A stretch of 64,000 nucleotides of DNA from Tomocerus qinae (GCA_020055645.1 CM034546.1:39804001-39868000); one strand, 5' to 3'; counted from the stretch's first letter, positions 11,908 through 26,108 are shown. Numbers and translations: made by a program. The notes: a model not told the origin generated them from the sequence alone.

Positions 11908-14900
11908 AAAGATGCGTTTTTTTCGATTTTGACGGGACGAGAAATGGACCAGGAGGAAGACACCAGCGGAACCGACGACGGAGGATGGAAGTCAAAATCT
12001 GCATCGCATCGCAACCGACGACGTAAGTAAAAGTGTTTTTTGTTTGAATTTTAATTGGGAATATTAAAAAAGGGGAAATTTTGAATTAATATGAAGTTAA
12101 ATTTTGAGAAAAGGGGATATAATATGCCTATAATATTGTATGTTGAAAAATTAAATTATGGGGTTAAAGTTAATGGGGGAGGAGCGCGTCACATTAAATT
12201 AGGACAAGTAAAATGCGCTGATTCCGAATATATATTTTTTGTTTGCTAAAAGTTTGTTATTTTTTGAAAAAATCGGGATTTTTGCAACACATGGAAAAGA
12301 GTAGGAAAGCTTGGGCCACTAAATGGTCGGCCATCTTATTAGTATACTCCATTCCATGTGGCAGCAGCAGAGTACTTACGTGCATGTAGACTGTGTATTG
12401 CATTACGCTATACAGTGCAACACGGAAGGAGCTGTTGATTTCTGCGAAAGGGAAAGTGAAATGAAATTGAAAGTTTTTATTAAAATATAGGCATATCATT
12501 GAAACTATTATTGGAAATTGTGATCTGTGTATTTGTGAGTGTATTATGTGTATTATTTGTGTGAAAATAGGGAAGCATAGCATTTAGAAAAGGAAAATTT
12601 TGATTGAATTTGGTTAGGTGTATTACGAAATTTCGATTGGAAAAGAGAGCAAATTGTGGGGCAGAATGTGAAAAGAGTTAAAATATATTTTTATTGAATT
12701 TCAAAGATAGTAGAATGTACTTATTATCGATTTGGAATTTTAAATGGTTATAATAATATGATTTTCTAATTTTGAGTTTTGGTTCACCAACAATGAATTT
12801 ATAGCGTTATGATAAAAAGCAAAGTAATGTTATAGCAATTAAGCAATTTTGGTTTCGATTTGTAATTTTGAATTTAAAAGTTTTGATTTATTTGTCGGGA
12901 AGAGTAAAGTAGCAAAATGCCCCATAATAAGCGAAAGAAGGAGAGGATAGTTAAGGATAATTAAGGTTAAGATTGGTGGAAGCTGTTACGGTAAGACCTA
13001 ACGTACTTTCATGGGAAAAGCGAGTCGAATTGGTTTTGAGAATGCAAACGAGTAAAGTCTCGGACTATTAGTCGTCTGCATAAATTATAATTGAACTTTG
13101 ATAAATTTTTGTGATTTTTCTGTCTACAGATAAAAGTAATTATTTTTGTTTTGCATTTTTATCAGTAACTTAATTATAAAGCTAGCGTTGTTCTTAGTGA
13201 AGCAACGACGAATCATGCGATTCGTATGGCGAGATTCTAATTCAGAGAATTTAACTAATCGGATAAAATATGGCGAAATACCTACCTAATAAGCATTATG
13301 GTGATTGTGTCTAATTAAAATGAATAATATGTGTGCAATGATTAGATAATGGTAAAAAGAATGGCATAATGAGATAAAAGTAAATTTGTTTAAAGTTTAT
13401 ACTAATTGAATTTATTTTTCTGTGAGCTAAATCTAAGTGTGTTTCTCGACGGAATCCTAATCTAACTTGACATCAGACTGGCGCCGAGAAACGTGGCGAT
13501 GGCAAAGAATGTGGCCAACGAGACGTGAGGTCAAGGAGACTCAGAGGACAAATCCGAGAGAAGGGTCGTTTGAGAACTCGAGAAGTGATGATGGAGGAGG
13601 AAGAAGAGAAGGACGTTCGGATTGGAACTTGGGTGTAGGAGTACTCATTCCGAGACTCCATGGCTAAGTCAAAATTATCGGTTTCATTTATTTAATAAAA
13701 TTATTTCGAAATTATGGCGTTTATTCGTAAAGTATCGTTGCACTTTGGAAAAATTCTGATTTTAAATTATGTGGTAATTGGATTTATTTTGATTTTGAAA
13801 TGGAAATTATTTTAAATTGTTGGTCTATTTTGGTCTGAACGTGAGTGTATAATAAGGAAGTTGAAATATGATTGGAAATGGGGGCATTTAAGATGCATTT
13901 AGTGAAAATTTTGGATATTATTATAGATGTAGACTAATAGACAGTATGCGGTTATTTGATTTAGGAAAAGAGACATGGAATAATTATACAATGCATATAA
14001 ATTGAGGGACTCAGTGGAATAATTGAGGAAATTTTTGGAAGTTTGATTATGCTTTTGAAGGTTTGAATTTTTGGATTGATAGTAAAGAAAAGTGCATTTA
14101 TAATTACGAAATGGAGGAATTGCATGAGAGGTTTATAGAGATTTAGTTAATGATGTGAAGTGAGTGTGAGTTTGAGTATAGTTATAAAATAATTTGGATT
14201 TTGAGAGTTTAATTTGAAATTATGCGTTTGTTTATGGAAAAGCGATTAATTATCTACAAGGCATTTGGCGTTTTATTATTTTAATTGGAAGGCGAGATTC
14301 CAATTGGGAATGAGCAAGCAAGATTCCTATTGGGAATGGGAATGCGAGATTCGTAAAAGCGAATAAAAAGAGCAAAGCTAATAATAATAAATCCTTTTGT
14401 GTCTATCTAGTAATTATTTCGTATTTTTCTGATTTTACCTAGCAATACAAAGCTAAAGGAAATGGAACATTCAGTTGATAAGCATTTATTTTTGGCATTT
14501 TAATTTTGGAATTGAGTTTAATTTTGGAAACGTAAATCAAGTTAAAGTTTAAATGAAGTTTGGGAATAATTTTAGTAAAGTCAATTTTGTTTCAGGGATT
14601 TTATTTGAAATGTGGATATTGAATAAAAAAGGTGTGAATTTGATTGGAAAGTCACAAAGTATGCCGGTTCGGATAAAAGAACAAGTGAGCATTCAAGTAT
14701 GAGGTGTGAATGGAGATCAGGATAATAGGAATGGGGGATTAGTTTCTCTACGTTCTGATTCTCAATTACGGGCAAACTGAGAATAAGTAGAGCAAGGCAT
14801 CAGCAGTTACGTTAGAAGGGACTTGTTGGAGAGAGGATTTCCCAGGTCGTGGAAAATGTAGAGTTGCTGTACGCTGAGTTTGAATTGTCTCAATTAATTA

Positions 14901-17308
14901 AATGTTTGCAAATATTCTTCGATTCTATGAATCATATCTTGAGATTGAATGTGGGTTGAACGAATAGCTAGTAATACCTTAAGAGACGTAAGCTATAATA
15001 CGGAGTGATCTAGTAAAGAATCGTCTACCTTAAAATTTATTTTATTTGAAAGTTGATTTTGATTTGTTTGATCAATTGGGAAATTACTTTAATGTTTGTT
15101 GGATAATTTGACTTTGCTAATGAAGGGAATTTTAGTAAAAGTAATTGGGGAGAATTAATAATGCTTATGAAAATAAAATGTGAAGTAAAATTGAACTTGT
15201 ATTTGCTAAGGAATGTGTTTAATGTTGATCCTATATTACAGACAGTATAAGTAAAAAGGATTTATGCGTTTTAATTTTGTAATTGAAGTTTGCTAGACAA
15301 GAAATATTTATATTTACGTGATACTTGAGTTAGTCAAATAGCAGTAAATCTTGGTTGCATAATATGGGAAGGAAAGGAGAAGTGCATATAATCTTAGGAA
15401 AAGTTGAAGTTATTGTATTTTTGGCTAATAACTATGAATTGGAGAATACTTCAGTAATTTCATATATGTAAGGTTTGATTTCTTGGGTTACCTATAACAT
15501 GTAATCATGAATTGAGGAATACTATCGATATTTGTAATGAAGTCGCTTCCTTGGAGTGGTGAAATCTTAGGAATTGTGGGAATGAGAACTGATCATTAGG
15601 AAAATGAGATTCGCTTCTCTGGAATAGTGAAAAAGTTTGAAATGCTTTGATGAATACTTATAGTAAGTAAGGCGGGGTGACGAAACGTAGGGAAAGCGTT
15701 GTATCTACTAGTACTACTCGGAGGATAATTAAATTGATAGTGTCATTGGCGCATTAGTGGGACTATTCAATAAAGCGAAGAATTGCTGTTATGTTCTGAG
15801 TTACGATTTCTTAATCTGGTACTTTTCGATCGTGTAAGGCTTAGCTCTAACGTTCCATCCTAGGGATGCATTGATTGTAGCGTAGGAAAAGCGGTGGACC
15901 GGATTATTAGTATTACCTTGTGGGAGAATAATGTGGAGTGTACATATTATTCGATACGAAAATAATGTTGGAAACGTAAGGCTTATTCAGACGGTGCAAT
16001 CCATCCTATAGTTTAGTATTAATGTTAGTTTTTGAGAGAGAATTGATTGGAAATGGAAAATGATTGGCATAAGAAATGAGAATATAATTTAAGGATAATT
16101 TGTTGGTGAGAAATAGTTATAGGCTGAAAGAATAGAGAGGAATTATCATATGTTTGATACGTAAGGAAAGTGGAAGCAAGGGATTACCCGCACTGGAGAA
16201 AGATAATTTGTTGATATTTGGAAAGCAAATATGTAGTTAAGTTGAGAAAGACATCCTGAGTCAGGGATTGTCATGAGCAATAGATTTAAGTGAAAGAGTT
16301 AGATTTAAGTTAAGTTGAGAGAAAGCCTTGAGGGCAAAAAATGAACTGTTATAGTATTTAAGAGAGAAATAGAGGCCTTGAGGGCAATGAGATAATATAG
16401 TAGTAGTAGAATTTAAGTTTGAGATTTTGGGTTGAAAGAGACCAATAGTTTATAAGTAAAGTTTTGAAAGTTTGAAATTGATGAAATTATGAAATTGAGT
16501 GATTTAGTAATAATAGAATGTGTTTAAAATGAGATAATATTCTTGATATTATGTGTTTTGAGTTGGAAAAGTGTCTGAAAGTAATAATTAAGAGTTTTGA
16601 AGTAAAAGCTAGCACCAGGGAGTGGTGAAAAGTAATGAAGACACAAGTAAAAGTTTTAAGTGAAATTTTGTTGGATTTTTCTGTAGAGAAAAACAGAATG
16701 ATGGAAGTGCAAAGGTATGAGTGTGATTTATGCTATAATATAGTATGTTTTGAATTTTGGTATAAAAGTATGATAAGGACTTTGGTAATATAAATGTTTT
16801 TGAAAAGGAATTGGAATTAATGGAAAAGTCAAAAAAAAAGAAATATTAATTGCTAAAGGAAAACATTAATTATTTGTGTTTTGTTGTATTTTTGGAACTT
16901 GGAAATGAGTCATTTGAGTGTTGCGGTCGTATTCGTATGAGGAGAGAGACGACATGACAAGCGAGCAGGAATGAAAGCCTGATTTGATGAATCGTGAGAG
17001 GCCCCACGAGAGAATTATTTCTTCTACTCAGCAATTGTCATCGAAAATCTACAGCGTCTCAAATGATCAAGCAACATGAAAAGAATATTGGCATTATGAT
17101 ATTATATGTGAAATGTTTGAATTGTGATTGAGTTATGTTTATGATTTGGAATTATGTAATATGTGTTATGTGAAAATGGCATTATGATTTTGAAATTTGT
17201 TAGTTGACATTTATATTATCAACCATTTGTAAAAACAACTTGCATGGATTTTTCTTTTGGGTTAGAAGGGTTAATTTCGGGAGAAATTAATTGTGAGAAA
17301 AGGGGATT
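11908..17308 (+). other. LTR element interior, C-poor and non-coding
   Basis: The plus strand is rich in A, T and G and strikingly poor in C from about 12030 to 17300. Short repeated motifs include GCGAGATTC (13230, 14287, 14343) and CCTTGAGGGCAA (16327, 16377). TGGCGCCGAGAAACGTGGCG at 13479 resembles a lysine-tRNA primer-binding site, but it lies 1.6 kb from the 5' LTR, so its meaning is unclear. A splice-donor-like CGACGTAAGTAA occurs at 12015 and an acceptor-like TTCTGTCTACAG near 13130. No protein domain was recognised. Confidence 0.7.
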
Positions 17309-17706
17309 TGTGGTGTTTATAAGAAATGTAATGTACTATCTATAAGGGGATACTATTTGTACTATAATAATATAAGGTGCGACATGCGCACGGGGGAGAC
17401 TGACGTATTGTAATCGTCGAGCAGAGCGAGACGAAAGGCAGAAAGGAGATTGTAAAGTCAGTAGTTGGGAGGAGTAGAGGATTGGCAGTCTACTCGATCA
17501 GGTCGATCGGTAGCGTATTGGCGAGCTACTAGATCAGTCGTTTGGGTCTCGGTCTGCGAAGCAAGTCTGCACCATTATGGCAGAAATAAAGAGAGACAAT
17601 TAAGAAGTACTCCAGATTATCCGTCTATTTATTCCGTGGCATCCTCATCCTGAACCATACTTCTCCCGACTATCCCTCTCTACCTCTGGCTAACACCTTT
17701 ACCACA
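17309..17706 (+). repeat. 3' LTR
   Basis: 398 bp, preceded by the tract AAAAGGGG and ending TTTACCACA directly before the CATG duplication. The U3 and R parts match the 5' LTR; the last 60 bp differ (see findings). Confidence 0.9.
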
Positions 17707-17710
17707 CATG

Positions 17711-20700
17711 ATAACCTCGTTTTGAATTCTTCTTACATCAGATAATTTTCATTACTTTGCTCCTTGTTTGTGTTCTTTTAAAATGTCATCAAGTCATTTT
17801 CTGTCTACTTCTAAGGGCTTTCCTTTTGAGAAAGCTATTCAATTCCTAAACAGATGATATGCATTCATAAATTTATTGATTGTTTTTAAAATTGTTACAC
17901 TTATGTCATAGCCGTGTCAGGGGTACCTCAATTTGACTTCTTCTTACATCAGATAATTTTCCTTACTTGGCTCCTGGTTTGTGTTCTTTAAAAATGTCAT
18001 CAAGGCATTTTCCCACCTACTTATACATGCTTTCCTGAAGGGAAGCTATTCAAATGCTAAAGGGAGGATATGCATTCATAAATTTATTGGTTGTTTTTAA
18101 AATTGTTACACTTATGTCATAGCCGTGTCATGATAACCTCGTTTTGAATTCTTCTTACATCAGATAATTTTCATTACTTTGCTCCTTGTTTGTGTTCTTT
18201 TAAAATGTCATCAAGTCATTTTCTGTCTACTTCTAAGGGCTTTCCTTTTGAGAAAGCTATTCAATTCCTAAACAGATGATATGCATTCATAAATTTATTG
18301 ATTGTTTTTAAAATTGTTACACTTATGTCATAGCCGTGTCAGGGGTACCTCAATTTGACTTCTTCTTACATCAGATAATTTTCCTTACTTTGCTCCGGGT
18401 TTGTGTTCTTTAAAAATGTCATCAAGGCATTTTCCCACCTACTTATACATGCTTTCCTGAAGGGAAGCTATTCAAGTCCTAAAGGGAAGATATGCATTCA
18501 TAAATTTATTGATTGTTTTTAAAATTGTTACACTTATGGCATAGCCGTGTCATGATAACCTCGTTTTGAATTCTTCTTACATCAGATAATTTTCATTACT
18601 TTGCTCCTTGTTTGTGTTCTTTTAAAATGTCATCAAGTCATTTTCTGTCTACTTCTAAGGGCTTTCCTTTTGAGAAAGCTATTCAATTCCTAAACAGATG
18701 ATATGCATTCATAAATTTATTGATTGTTTTTAAAATTGTTACACTTATGTCATAGCCGTGTCAGGGGTACCTCAATTTGACTTCTTCTTACATCAGATAA
18801 TTTTCCTTACTTTGCTCCGGGTTTGTGTTCTTTAAAAATGTCATCAAGGCATTTTCCCACCTACTTATACATGCTTTCCTGAAGGGAAGCTATTCAAGTC
18901 CTAAAGGGAAGATATGCATTCATAAATTTATTGATTGTTTTTAAAATTGTTACACTTATGGCACAGCCGTGTCATGATAACCTCGTTTTGAATTCTTCTT
19001 ACATCAGATAATTTTCATTACTTTGCTCCTGGTTAGTGTTCTTTTAAAATGTCATTAAGACTTTTTCCCACCTACTTCCACATGCTTTCCTGAAGGGAAG
19101 CTATTCAAATGCTAAAGGAAGGATATGCATTCATAAATTTATTGATTGTTTTTAAAATTGTTACACTTATGTCATAGCCGTGTCAGGAGTACCTCGTTTT
19201 GACTTCTTCTTACATCAGATAATTTTTATCACTTTGCTCCTGGTTTGTGTTCTTTAAAAATGTCATCAAGACATTTTCCCAACTACTTATACATGCTTTC
19301 CTGCAGGGAAGCTATTCAAATGCTAAAGGGAGGATATTCATTCATAAATTTATTGATTGTTTTTAAAATTGTTACACTTATGTCATAGCCGTGTCATGAT
19401 AACCTCGTTTTGACTTCTTCTTACATCAGATAATTTTCATTACTTTGCTCCTGGTTAGTGTCCTTTTAAAATGTCATTAAACATTTTCCCACCTACTTCA
19501 ACATGCTTTCCTGAAGGGAAGCTATTTAAATCCTAAAGGGAAGATATGCATTCATAAACTTATTGATTGTTTTAAAATTGTTACACTTATGTCATAACCG
19601 TGTCAGGAGTACTTCGTTTTGAGTTCTTCTTGCATCAGATAATTTTCATTAATTTGCTCCTGGTTTGTGTTTTTTAAAAATGTCATCAAGACATTTTCCC
19701 ACCTACTTATACATGCTTTCCTGAAGGGAAGCTATTCAAGTCCTAAAGGAAAGATATGCATTCATAAATTTATTGATTGTTTTTAAAATTCTTACACTTA
19801 TGTCATAGCTATGTCAGGAGTACCTCGTTTTGACTTCTTCTTAAATCAGATAATTTTCATTACTTTGCTCCTGGTTTGTGTTCTTTAAAAATGTCATCAA
19901 GACATTTACCCACCTACTTATACCTGCTTTCCTGAAGGGAAGCTATTCAAATGCTAAAGGGAGGATATGCAATCATAAATTTATTGATTGTTTTTAAAAT
20001 TGTTACACTTATGTCATAGCCGTCTCAGGGGTACCTCGTTTTGACTTCTTCTTACATCAGATAATTTTCATTACTTTGCTCCTGGTTTGTGTTCTTTAAA
20101 CATGTCATCAAGGCATTTTCCCACCTACTTATACATGCTTTCCTGAAGGGAAGCTATTCAAATCCTAAAGGGAAGATATGCATTCATAAATTTATTGATT
20201 GTTTTTAAAATTCTTACACTTATGTCATAGCTATGTCAGGAGTACCTCGTTTTGACTTCTTCTTAAATCAGATAATTTTCATTACTTTGCTCCTGGTTTG
20301 TGTTCTTTAAAAATGTCATCAAGACATTTACCCACCTACTTATACATGCTTTCCTGAAGGGAAGCTATTCAAATGCTAAAGGGAGGATATGCATTCATAA
20401 ATTTATTGATTGTTTTTAAAATTGTTACACTTATGTCATAGCCGTGTCATTATAGCCTCGTTTTGAATTCTTCTTACATCAGTTAATTTTGATTACTTTG
20501 CTCCTTGTTTGTGTTCTTTTGACATGTCATCAAGTCATTTTCTGCCTACTTTTAAGGGCTTTCCTTTTGTGAAAGCTATTCAAATGCTAAAGGGAGGAAA
20601 TGCATTCATAAATTTATTGATTGTTTTTAAAATTGTTACACTTATGTCATAGCCGTGTCAAGATTATCTCGTATTGAATTCTTCTTACATCAGATAATTT

Positions 20701-23700
20701 TCATTAATTTGCTCCTGGTTTGTGTTCTTTTAAAATGTCATCAAGACATTTTCTGCATTCTTCTAAGGGCTTTCCTTTTGAGAAAGCTATTCAATTCCTA
20801 AACGGATGATATGCATTCATAAATTTATTGATTGCTTTTAAATTTTTTACACCCATGACATAGCCGTGTCATAATTACTTCGTTTTGACTTCTTCTTACA
20901 TCAGATAATTTTCATTACTTTGCTCCTGGTTTGTGTTCTTTAAAAATGTCATCAAGACATTTTCCCACCTACTTATACATGCTTTCCTGAAGGGAAGCTA
21001 TTCAAATGCTAAAGGGGGGATATGCATTCATAAATTTATTGATTGCTTTTAAAATTGTTACACTTATGTCATAGCCGTGTCATGATAACCTCGTTTTGAC
21101 TTCTTCTTACATCAGATAATTTTCATTACTTTGCTCCTGGTTTGTGTTCTTTTAAAATGTCATCAAGTCATTTTCTGTCTACTTCTAAGGGCTTTCCTTT
21201 TGAGAAAGCTATTCAATTCCTAAACGGATGATATGCATTCATAAATTTATTGATTATTTTTAAAATTGTTACACTTATGTCATAGCCGTGTCATGATAAC
21301 CTCGTTTTGACTTCTTACATCAGATAATTTTCATTACTTTGCTCCTGGTTTGTGTTCTTTAAAAATGTCATCAAGACATTTTCCCACCTACTTATACATG
21401 CTTTCCTGAAGGGAAGCTATTCAAATGCTAAAGGGAGGATATGCATTCATAAATTTATTGATTGTTTTTAAAATTGTTACACTTATGTCATAGCCGTGTC
21501 ATGATAACCTCGTTTTGAATTCTTCTTACATCAGATAATTTTCATTACTTTGCACCTTGTTTGTGTTCTTTTAAAATGTCATCAAGTCATTTTCTGCCTA
21601 CTTCTAAGGGCTTTCCTTTTGAGAAAGCTATTCAATTCCTAAACGGATGATATGCATTCATAAATTTATTGATTGTTTTTAAAATTGTTACACTTATGTC
21701 ATAGCTATGTCAGGAGTACCTCGTTTTGACTTCTTCTTACATCAGATAATTTTCATTACTTTGCTCCTGGTTTGTGTTCTTTAAAAATGTCATCAAGACA
21801 TTTACCCACCTACTTATACATGCTTTCCTGAAGGGAAGCTATTCAAATGCTAAAGGGAGGATATGCATTCATAAATTTATTGATTGTTTTTAAAATTCTT
21901 ACACTTATGTCATAGCTATGTCAGGAGTACCTCGTTTTGACTTCTTCTTACATCAGATAATTTTCATTACTTTGCTCCTGGTTTGTGTTCTTTAAAAATG
22001 TCATCAAGACATTTACCCACCTACTTATACATGCTTTCCTGAAGGGAAGCTATTCACATGCTAAAGGGAGGATATGCATTCATAAATTTATTGATTGTTT
22101 TTAAAATTGTTACACTTATGTCATAGCCGTGTCATGATAGCCTCGTTTTGAATTCTTCTTACATCAGTTAATTTTGATTACTTTGCTCCTTGTTTGTGTT
22201 CTTTTGACATGTCATCAAGTCATTTTCTGCCTACTTTTAAGGGCTTTCCTTTTGAGAAAGCTATTCAATTCCTAAACAGATGATATGCATTCATAAATTT
22301 ATTGATTGTTTTTAAAATTGTTACACTTATGTCATAGCCGTGTCAGGGGTACCTCAATTTGACTTCTTCTTACATCAGATAATTTTCATTACTTTGCTCC
22401 TGGTTTGTGTTCTTTAAAAATGTCATCAAGACATTTTCCCACCTACTTCAACATGCTTTCCTGAAGGGAAGCTATTCAAATCCCAAAGGGAAGATATGCA
22501 TTCATGAACTTATTGATTGTTTTTAAAATTGTTACACTTATGTCATAGCCGTGTCAGGGGTACCTCAATTTGACTTCTTCTTACATCAGATAATTTTCAT
22601 TACTTTGCTCCTGGTTAGTGTTCTTTTAAAATGTCATTAAGACTTTTTCCCACCTACTTCCACATGCTTTCCTGAAGGGAAGCTATTCAAATGCTAAAGG
22701 AAGGATATGCATTCAAAAATTTATTGATTGTTTTTAAAATTGTTACACTTATGTCATAGCCGTGTCATGATAACCTCGTTTTGAATTCTTCTTACATCAG
22801 ATAATTTTCATTACTTTGCTCCATGTTTGTGTTCTTTTAAAATGTCATCAAGTCATTTTCTGCCTACTTCTAAGGGCTTTCCTTTTGAGAAAGCTATTCA
22901 ATTCCTAAACGGATGATATGCATTCATAAATTTATTGATTGTTTTTAAAATCGTTACACTTATGTCATAGCCGTATCAGGAGTACCTCGTTTTGACTTCT
23001 TCCTACATCAGATAATTTTCATTACTTTGCTCCTGGTTAGTGTCCTTTTAAAATGTCATTAAACATGTTCCCACCTACTTCAACATGCTTTCCTGAAGGG
23101 AAGCTATTCAAATCCTAAAGGGAAGATATGCATTCATAAACTTATTGATTGTTTTAAAATTGTTACACTTATGTCATTACCGTGTCAGGAGTACTTCGTT
23201 TTGAGTTCTTCTTACATCAGATAATTTTCATTACTTTGCTCCTGGTTAGTGTTCTTTTAAAATGTCATTAAGACTTTTTCCCACCTACTTCCACATGCTT
23301 TCCTGAAGTGAAGCTATTCAAATGCTAAAAGAAGGATATGCATTCATAAATTTATTGATTGTTTTTAAAATTGTTACATTTATGTCATAGCCGTGTCAGG
23401 AGTACCTCGTTTTGGATTCTTCTTGCATCAGATAATTTTTATCACTTTGCTCCTGGTTTGTGTTCTTTAAAAATGTCATCAAGACATTTTCCCAACTACT
23501 TATACATGCTTTCCTGAAGGGAAGCTATTCAAATGCTAAAGGGAGGATATTCATTCATAAATTTATTGATTGTTTTTAAAATTGTTACACTTATGTCATA
23601 GCCGTGTCATGATAACCTCGTTTTGACTTCTTCTTACATCAGATAATTTTCATTACTTTGCTCCTGGTTAGTGTCCTTTTAAAATGTCATTAAACATTTT

Positions 23701-25867
23701 CCCACCTACTTCAACATGCTTTCCTGAAGGGAAGCTATTTAAATCCTAAAGGGAAGATATGCATTCATAAAGTTATTGATTGTTTTTAAAATTGTTACAC
23801 TTATGTCATAGAAGTGTCAGGAGTACCTCGTTTTGACTTCTTCTTATATCAGATAATTTTCATTACTTTGCTCCTGGATTGTGTTCTTTAAAAATGTCAT
23901 CAAGACATTTTCCCACCTACTTATACATGCTTTCCTGAAGGGAAGCTATTCAAATGCTAAAGGGAGGATATGCATTCATAAATTTATTGATTGTTTTTAA
24001 AATTGTTACACTTATGTCATAGCCGTGTCATGATAACCTCGTTTTGAATTCTTCTTACATCAGATAATTTTCATTACTTTGCTCCATGTTTGTTTTCTTT
24101 TAAAATGTCATCAAGTCATTTTCTGCCTACTTCTAAGGGCTTTCCTTTTGAGAAAGCTATTCAATTCCTAAACGGATGATATGCATTCATAAATTTATTG
24201 ATTGTTTTTAAAATCGTTACACATATGTCATAGCCGTATCAAGAGTACCTCGTTTTGACTTCTTCTTACATCAGATATTTTTCATTACTTTGCTCCTGGT
24301 TTGTGTTCTTTAAAAATGTCATCAAGGCATTTTTCCACCTACTTATACATGCTTTCCTGAAGGGAAGCTATTTAAATCCTAAACTGAGTATATGCATTCA
24401 TAAATTTATTGATTGTTTTTAAAATTGTTACACTTATGTCATAGCCGTGTCAGGATTACCTCGTTTTGAGTTCTTCTTACATCAGATAATTTTCATTACT
24501 TTGCTCCTGGTTAGTGTCTTTTAAAATGTCATTAAGACATTTTCTGCCTACTTCTAAGGGCTATCCTTTTGAGAAAGCTATTCAAATCCTAAAGGGAGGA
24601 TATGCATTCATAAATTTATTGATTGTTTTTAAAATTGTTACACTTATGTCATAGCCGTGTCAGGAGTACTTCGTTTTGAGTTCTTCTTGCATCAGATAAT
24701 TTTCATTACTTTGCTCCTGGTTAGTGTTCTTTTATAATGTCATTAAGACATTTTCTGCCTACTTCTAAGTGCTATCCTTTTGAGAACGCTATTCAAATCC
24801 TAAAGGGAGGATATGCATTCATAAATTTATTGATTGTTTTTAAAATTGTTACACTTATGTTATAGCTGTATCAGGAGTACCTCGTTTTGACTTCTTCTTA
24901 CATCAGCTAATTTTCATTACTTTGCTCCATGTTTGTGTTCTTTTAAAATGTCATCAAGTCATTTTCTGCCTACTTCTAAGGGCTTTCCTTTTGAGAAAGC
25001 TATTCAATTCCTAAACGGATGATATGCATTCATAAATTTATTGATTGTTTTTAAAATCGTTACACTTATGTCATAGCCGTATCAGGAGTACCTCGTTTTG
25101 ACTTCTTCTTACATCAGATAATTTTCCTTACTTTGCTCCTGGTTTGTGTTCTTTAAAAATGTCATCAAGACATTTTCCCCCCTACTTATACATGCTTTCC
25201 TGAAGGGAAGCTATTTAAATCCTAAACTGAGTATATGCATTCATAAATTTATTGATTGTTTTTAAAATTGTTACACTTATGTCATAGCCGTGTCAGGATT
25301 ACCTCGTTTTGAGTTCTCCTTAAATCAGATAATTTTCATTACTTTGCTCCTGGTTTGTGTTCTTTAAAAATGTCATCAAGACATTTTCCCACCTACTTAT
25401 ACATGCTTTCCTGAAGGGAAGCTATTTAAATCCTAAACTGAGTATATGCATTCATAAATTTATTGATTGTTTTTAAAATTGTTACACTTATGTCATAGCC
25501 GTGTCAGGATTACCTCGTTTTGAGTTCTCCTTAAATCAGATAATTTTCATTACTTTGCTCCTGGTTAGTGTTCTTTTATAATGTCATTAAGACATTTTCT
25601 GCCTACTTCTAAGGGCTATCCTTTTGAGAAAGCTATTCAAATCCTAAAGGGAGGATATGCATTCATAAATTTATTGATTGTTTTTAAAATTGTTACACTT
25701 ATGTCATAGCCGTATCAGGAGTACCTCGTTTTGACTTCTTCTTACATCAGTTAATTTTCATTACTTTGCTCTTGGTTTCTGTTCTTTTAAAATGTCATTA
25801 AGACATTTTCACACCGACTTCCACATGCTTTCCTGAAGGGAAACCATTCAAATCCTAAACGGAGGAA
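17711..25867 (+). repeat. 211-bp satellite array, block 3
   Basis: About 39 copies of the same unit. The first 2 kb repeat the alternating two-unit pattern; units toward the right end are more varied (CCGTATCAGGAGTACC, AAACTGAGTATATGC, TTATAATGTCATTAAG). The array ends abruptly at about 25867, directly against a fragment of receptor exon 1. Confidence 0.97.
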
Positions 25868-26108
25868 CCATGCCATGGCAACTACCATATTTCTCGTGGA
25901 TGAGAAATTTACTAGTTAATCATTTAAAATACTTGTAATTTTAGAATTATTAAAAATGTCCGTAGTATCCAGAGTTTTAATTTCAGGTAGTAAATATCAA
26001 GAGCCAGGAAGTGTTTACAAATGCCATCACAAATTAAAAATTCGGTTTCATTTTAAATTAATGCATTTAATCCAATCTTTTCAGAAGTTGTAGTTATGTA
26101 TAGTCGTA
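25868..26108 (+). pseudogene. GR-like receptor pseudogene, exon 1 end and intron start
   Basis: ATGCCATGGCAACTACCATATTTC onward aligns with the end of exon 1 of the four neighbouring receptors. It reads roughly NAMATTIFLVDEKFTS, where intact copies have NALANTIFRLDEKFTS. The splice donor is lost: TTTACTAGTTAATC stands where intact copies have TTTACAAGTAAGTC. The following 190 bp (GAGCCAGGAAGTG, AATTAATGCATTTAATCC) match the intron and flank of gene D. Everything upstream of this point is replaced by satellite. Together with the fragments at 28479-30412 it probably represents one ruined gene. Confidence 0.8.

Larger units (their letters stand above)
11493..17710 (+). mobile_element. Non-coding LTR retrotransposon (LARD-like), 4-bp target duplication CATG
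   Basis: Two long terminal repeats (11497-11907 and 17309-17706) begin TGTGGTG, end in CA and are flanked by CATG at 11493-11496 and 17707-17710. Removing the element and one CATG restores the satellite motif GTCATGATAACC. The 3' LTR is preceded by the purine-rich tract GAGAAAAGGGG. The 5.4-kb interior has no ORF over about 110 codons and no recognisable gag or pol, so this looks like a large non-autonomous derivative that would depend on proteins of a related element. A 4-bp duplication suits Gypsy-type integrases, but the family cannot be decided without coding sequence. Confidence 0.9.
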
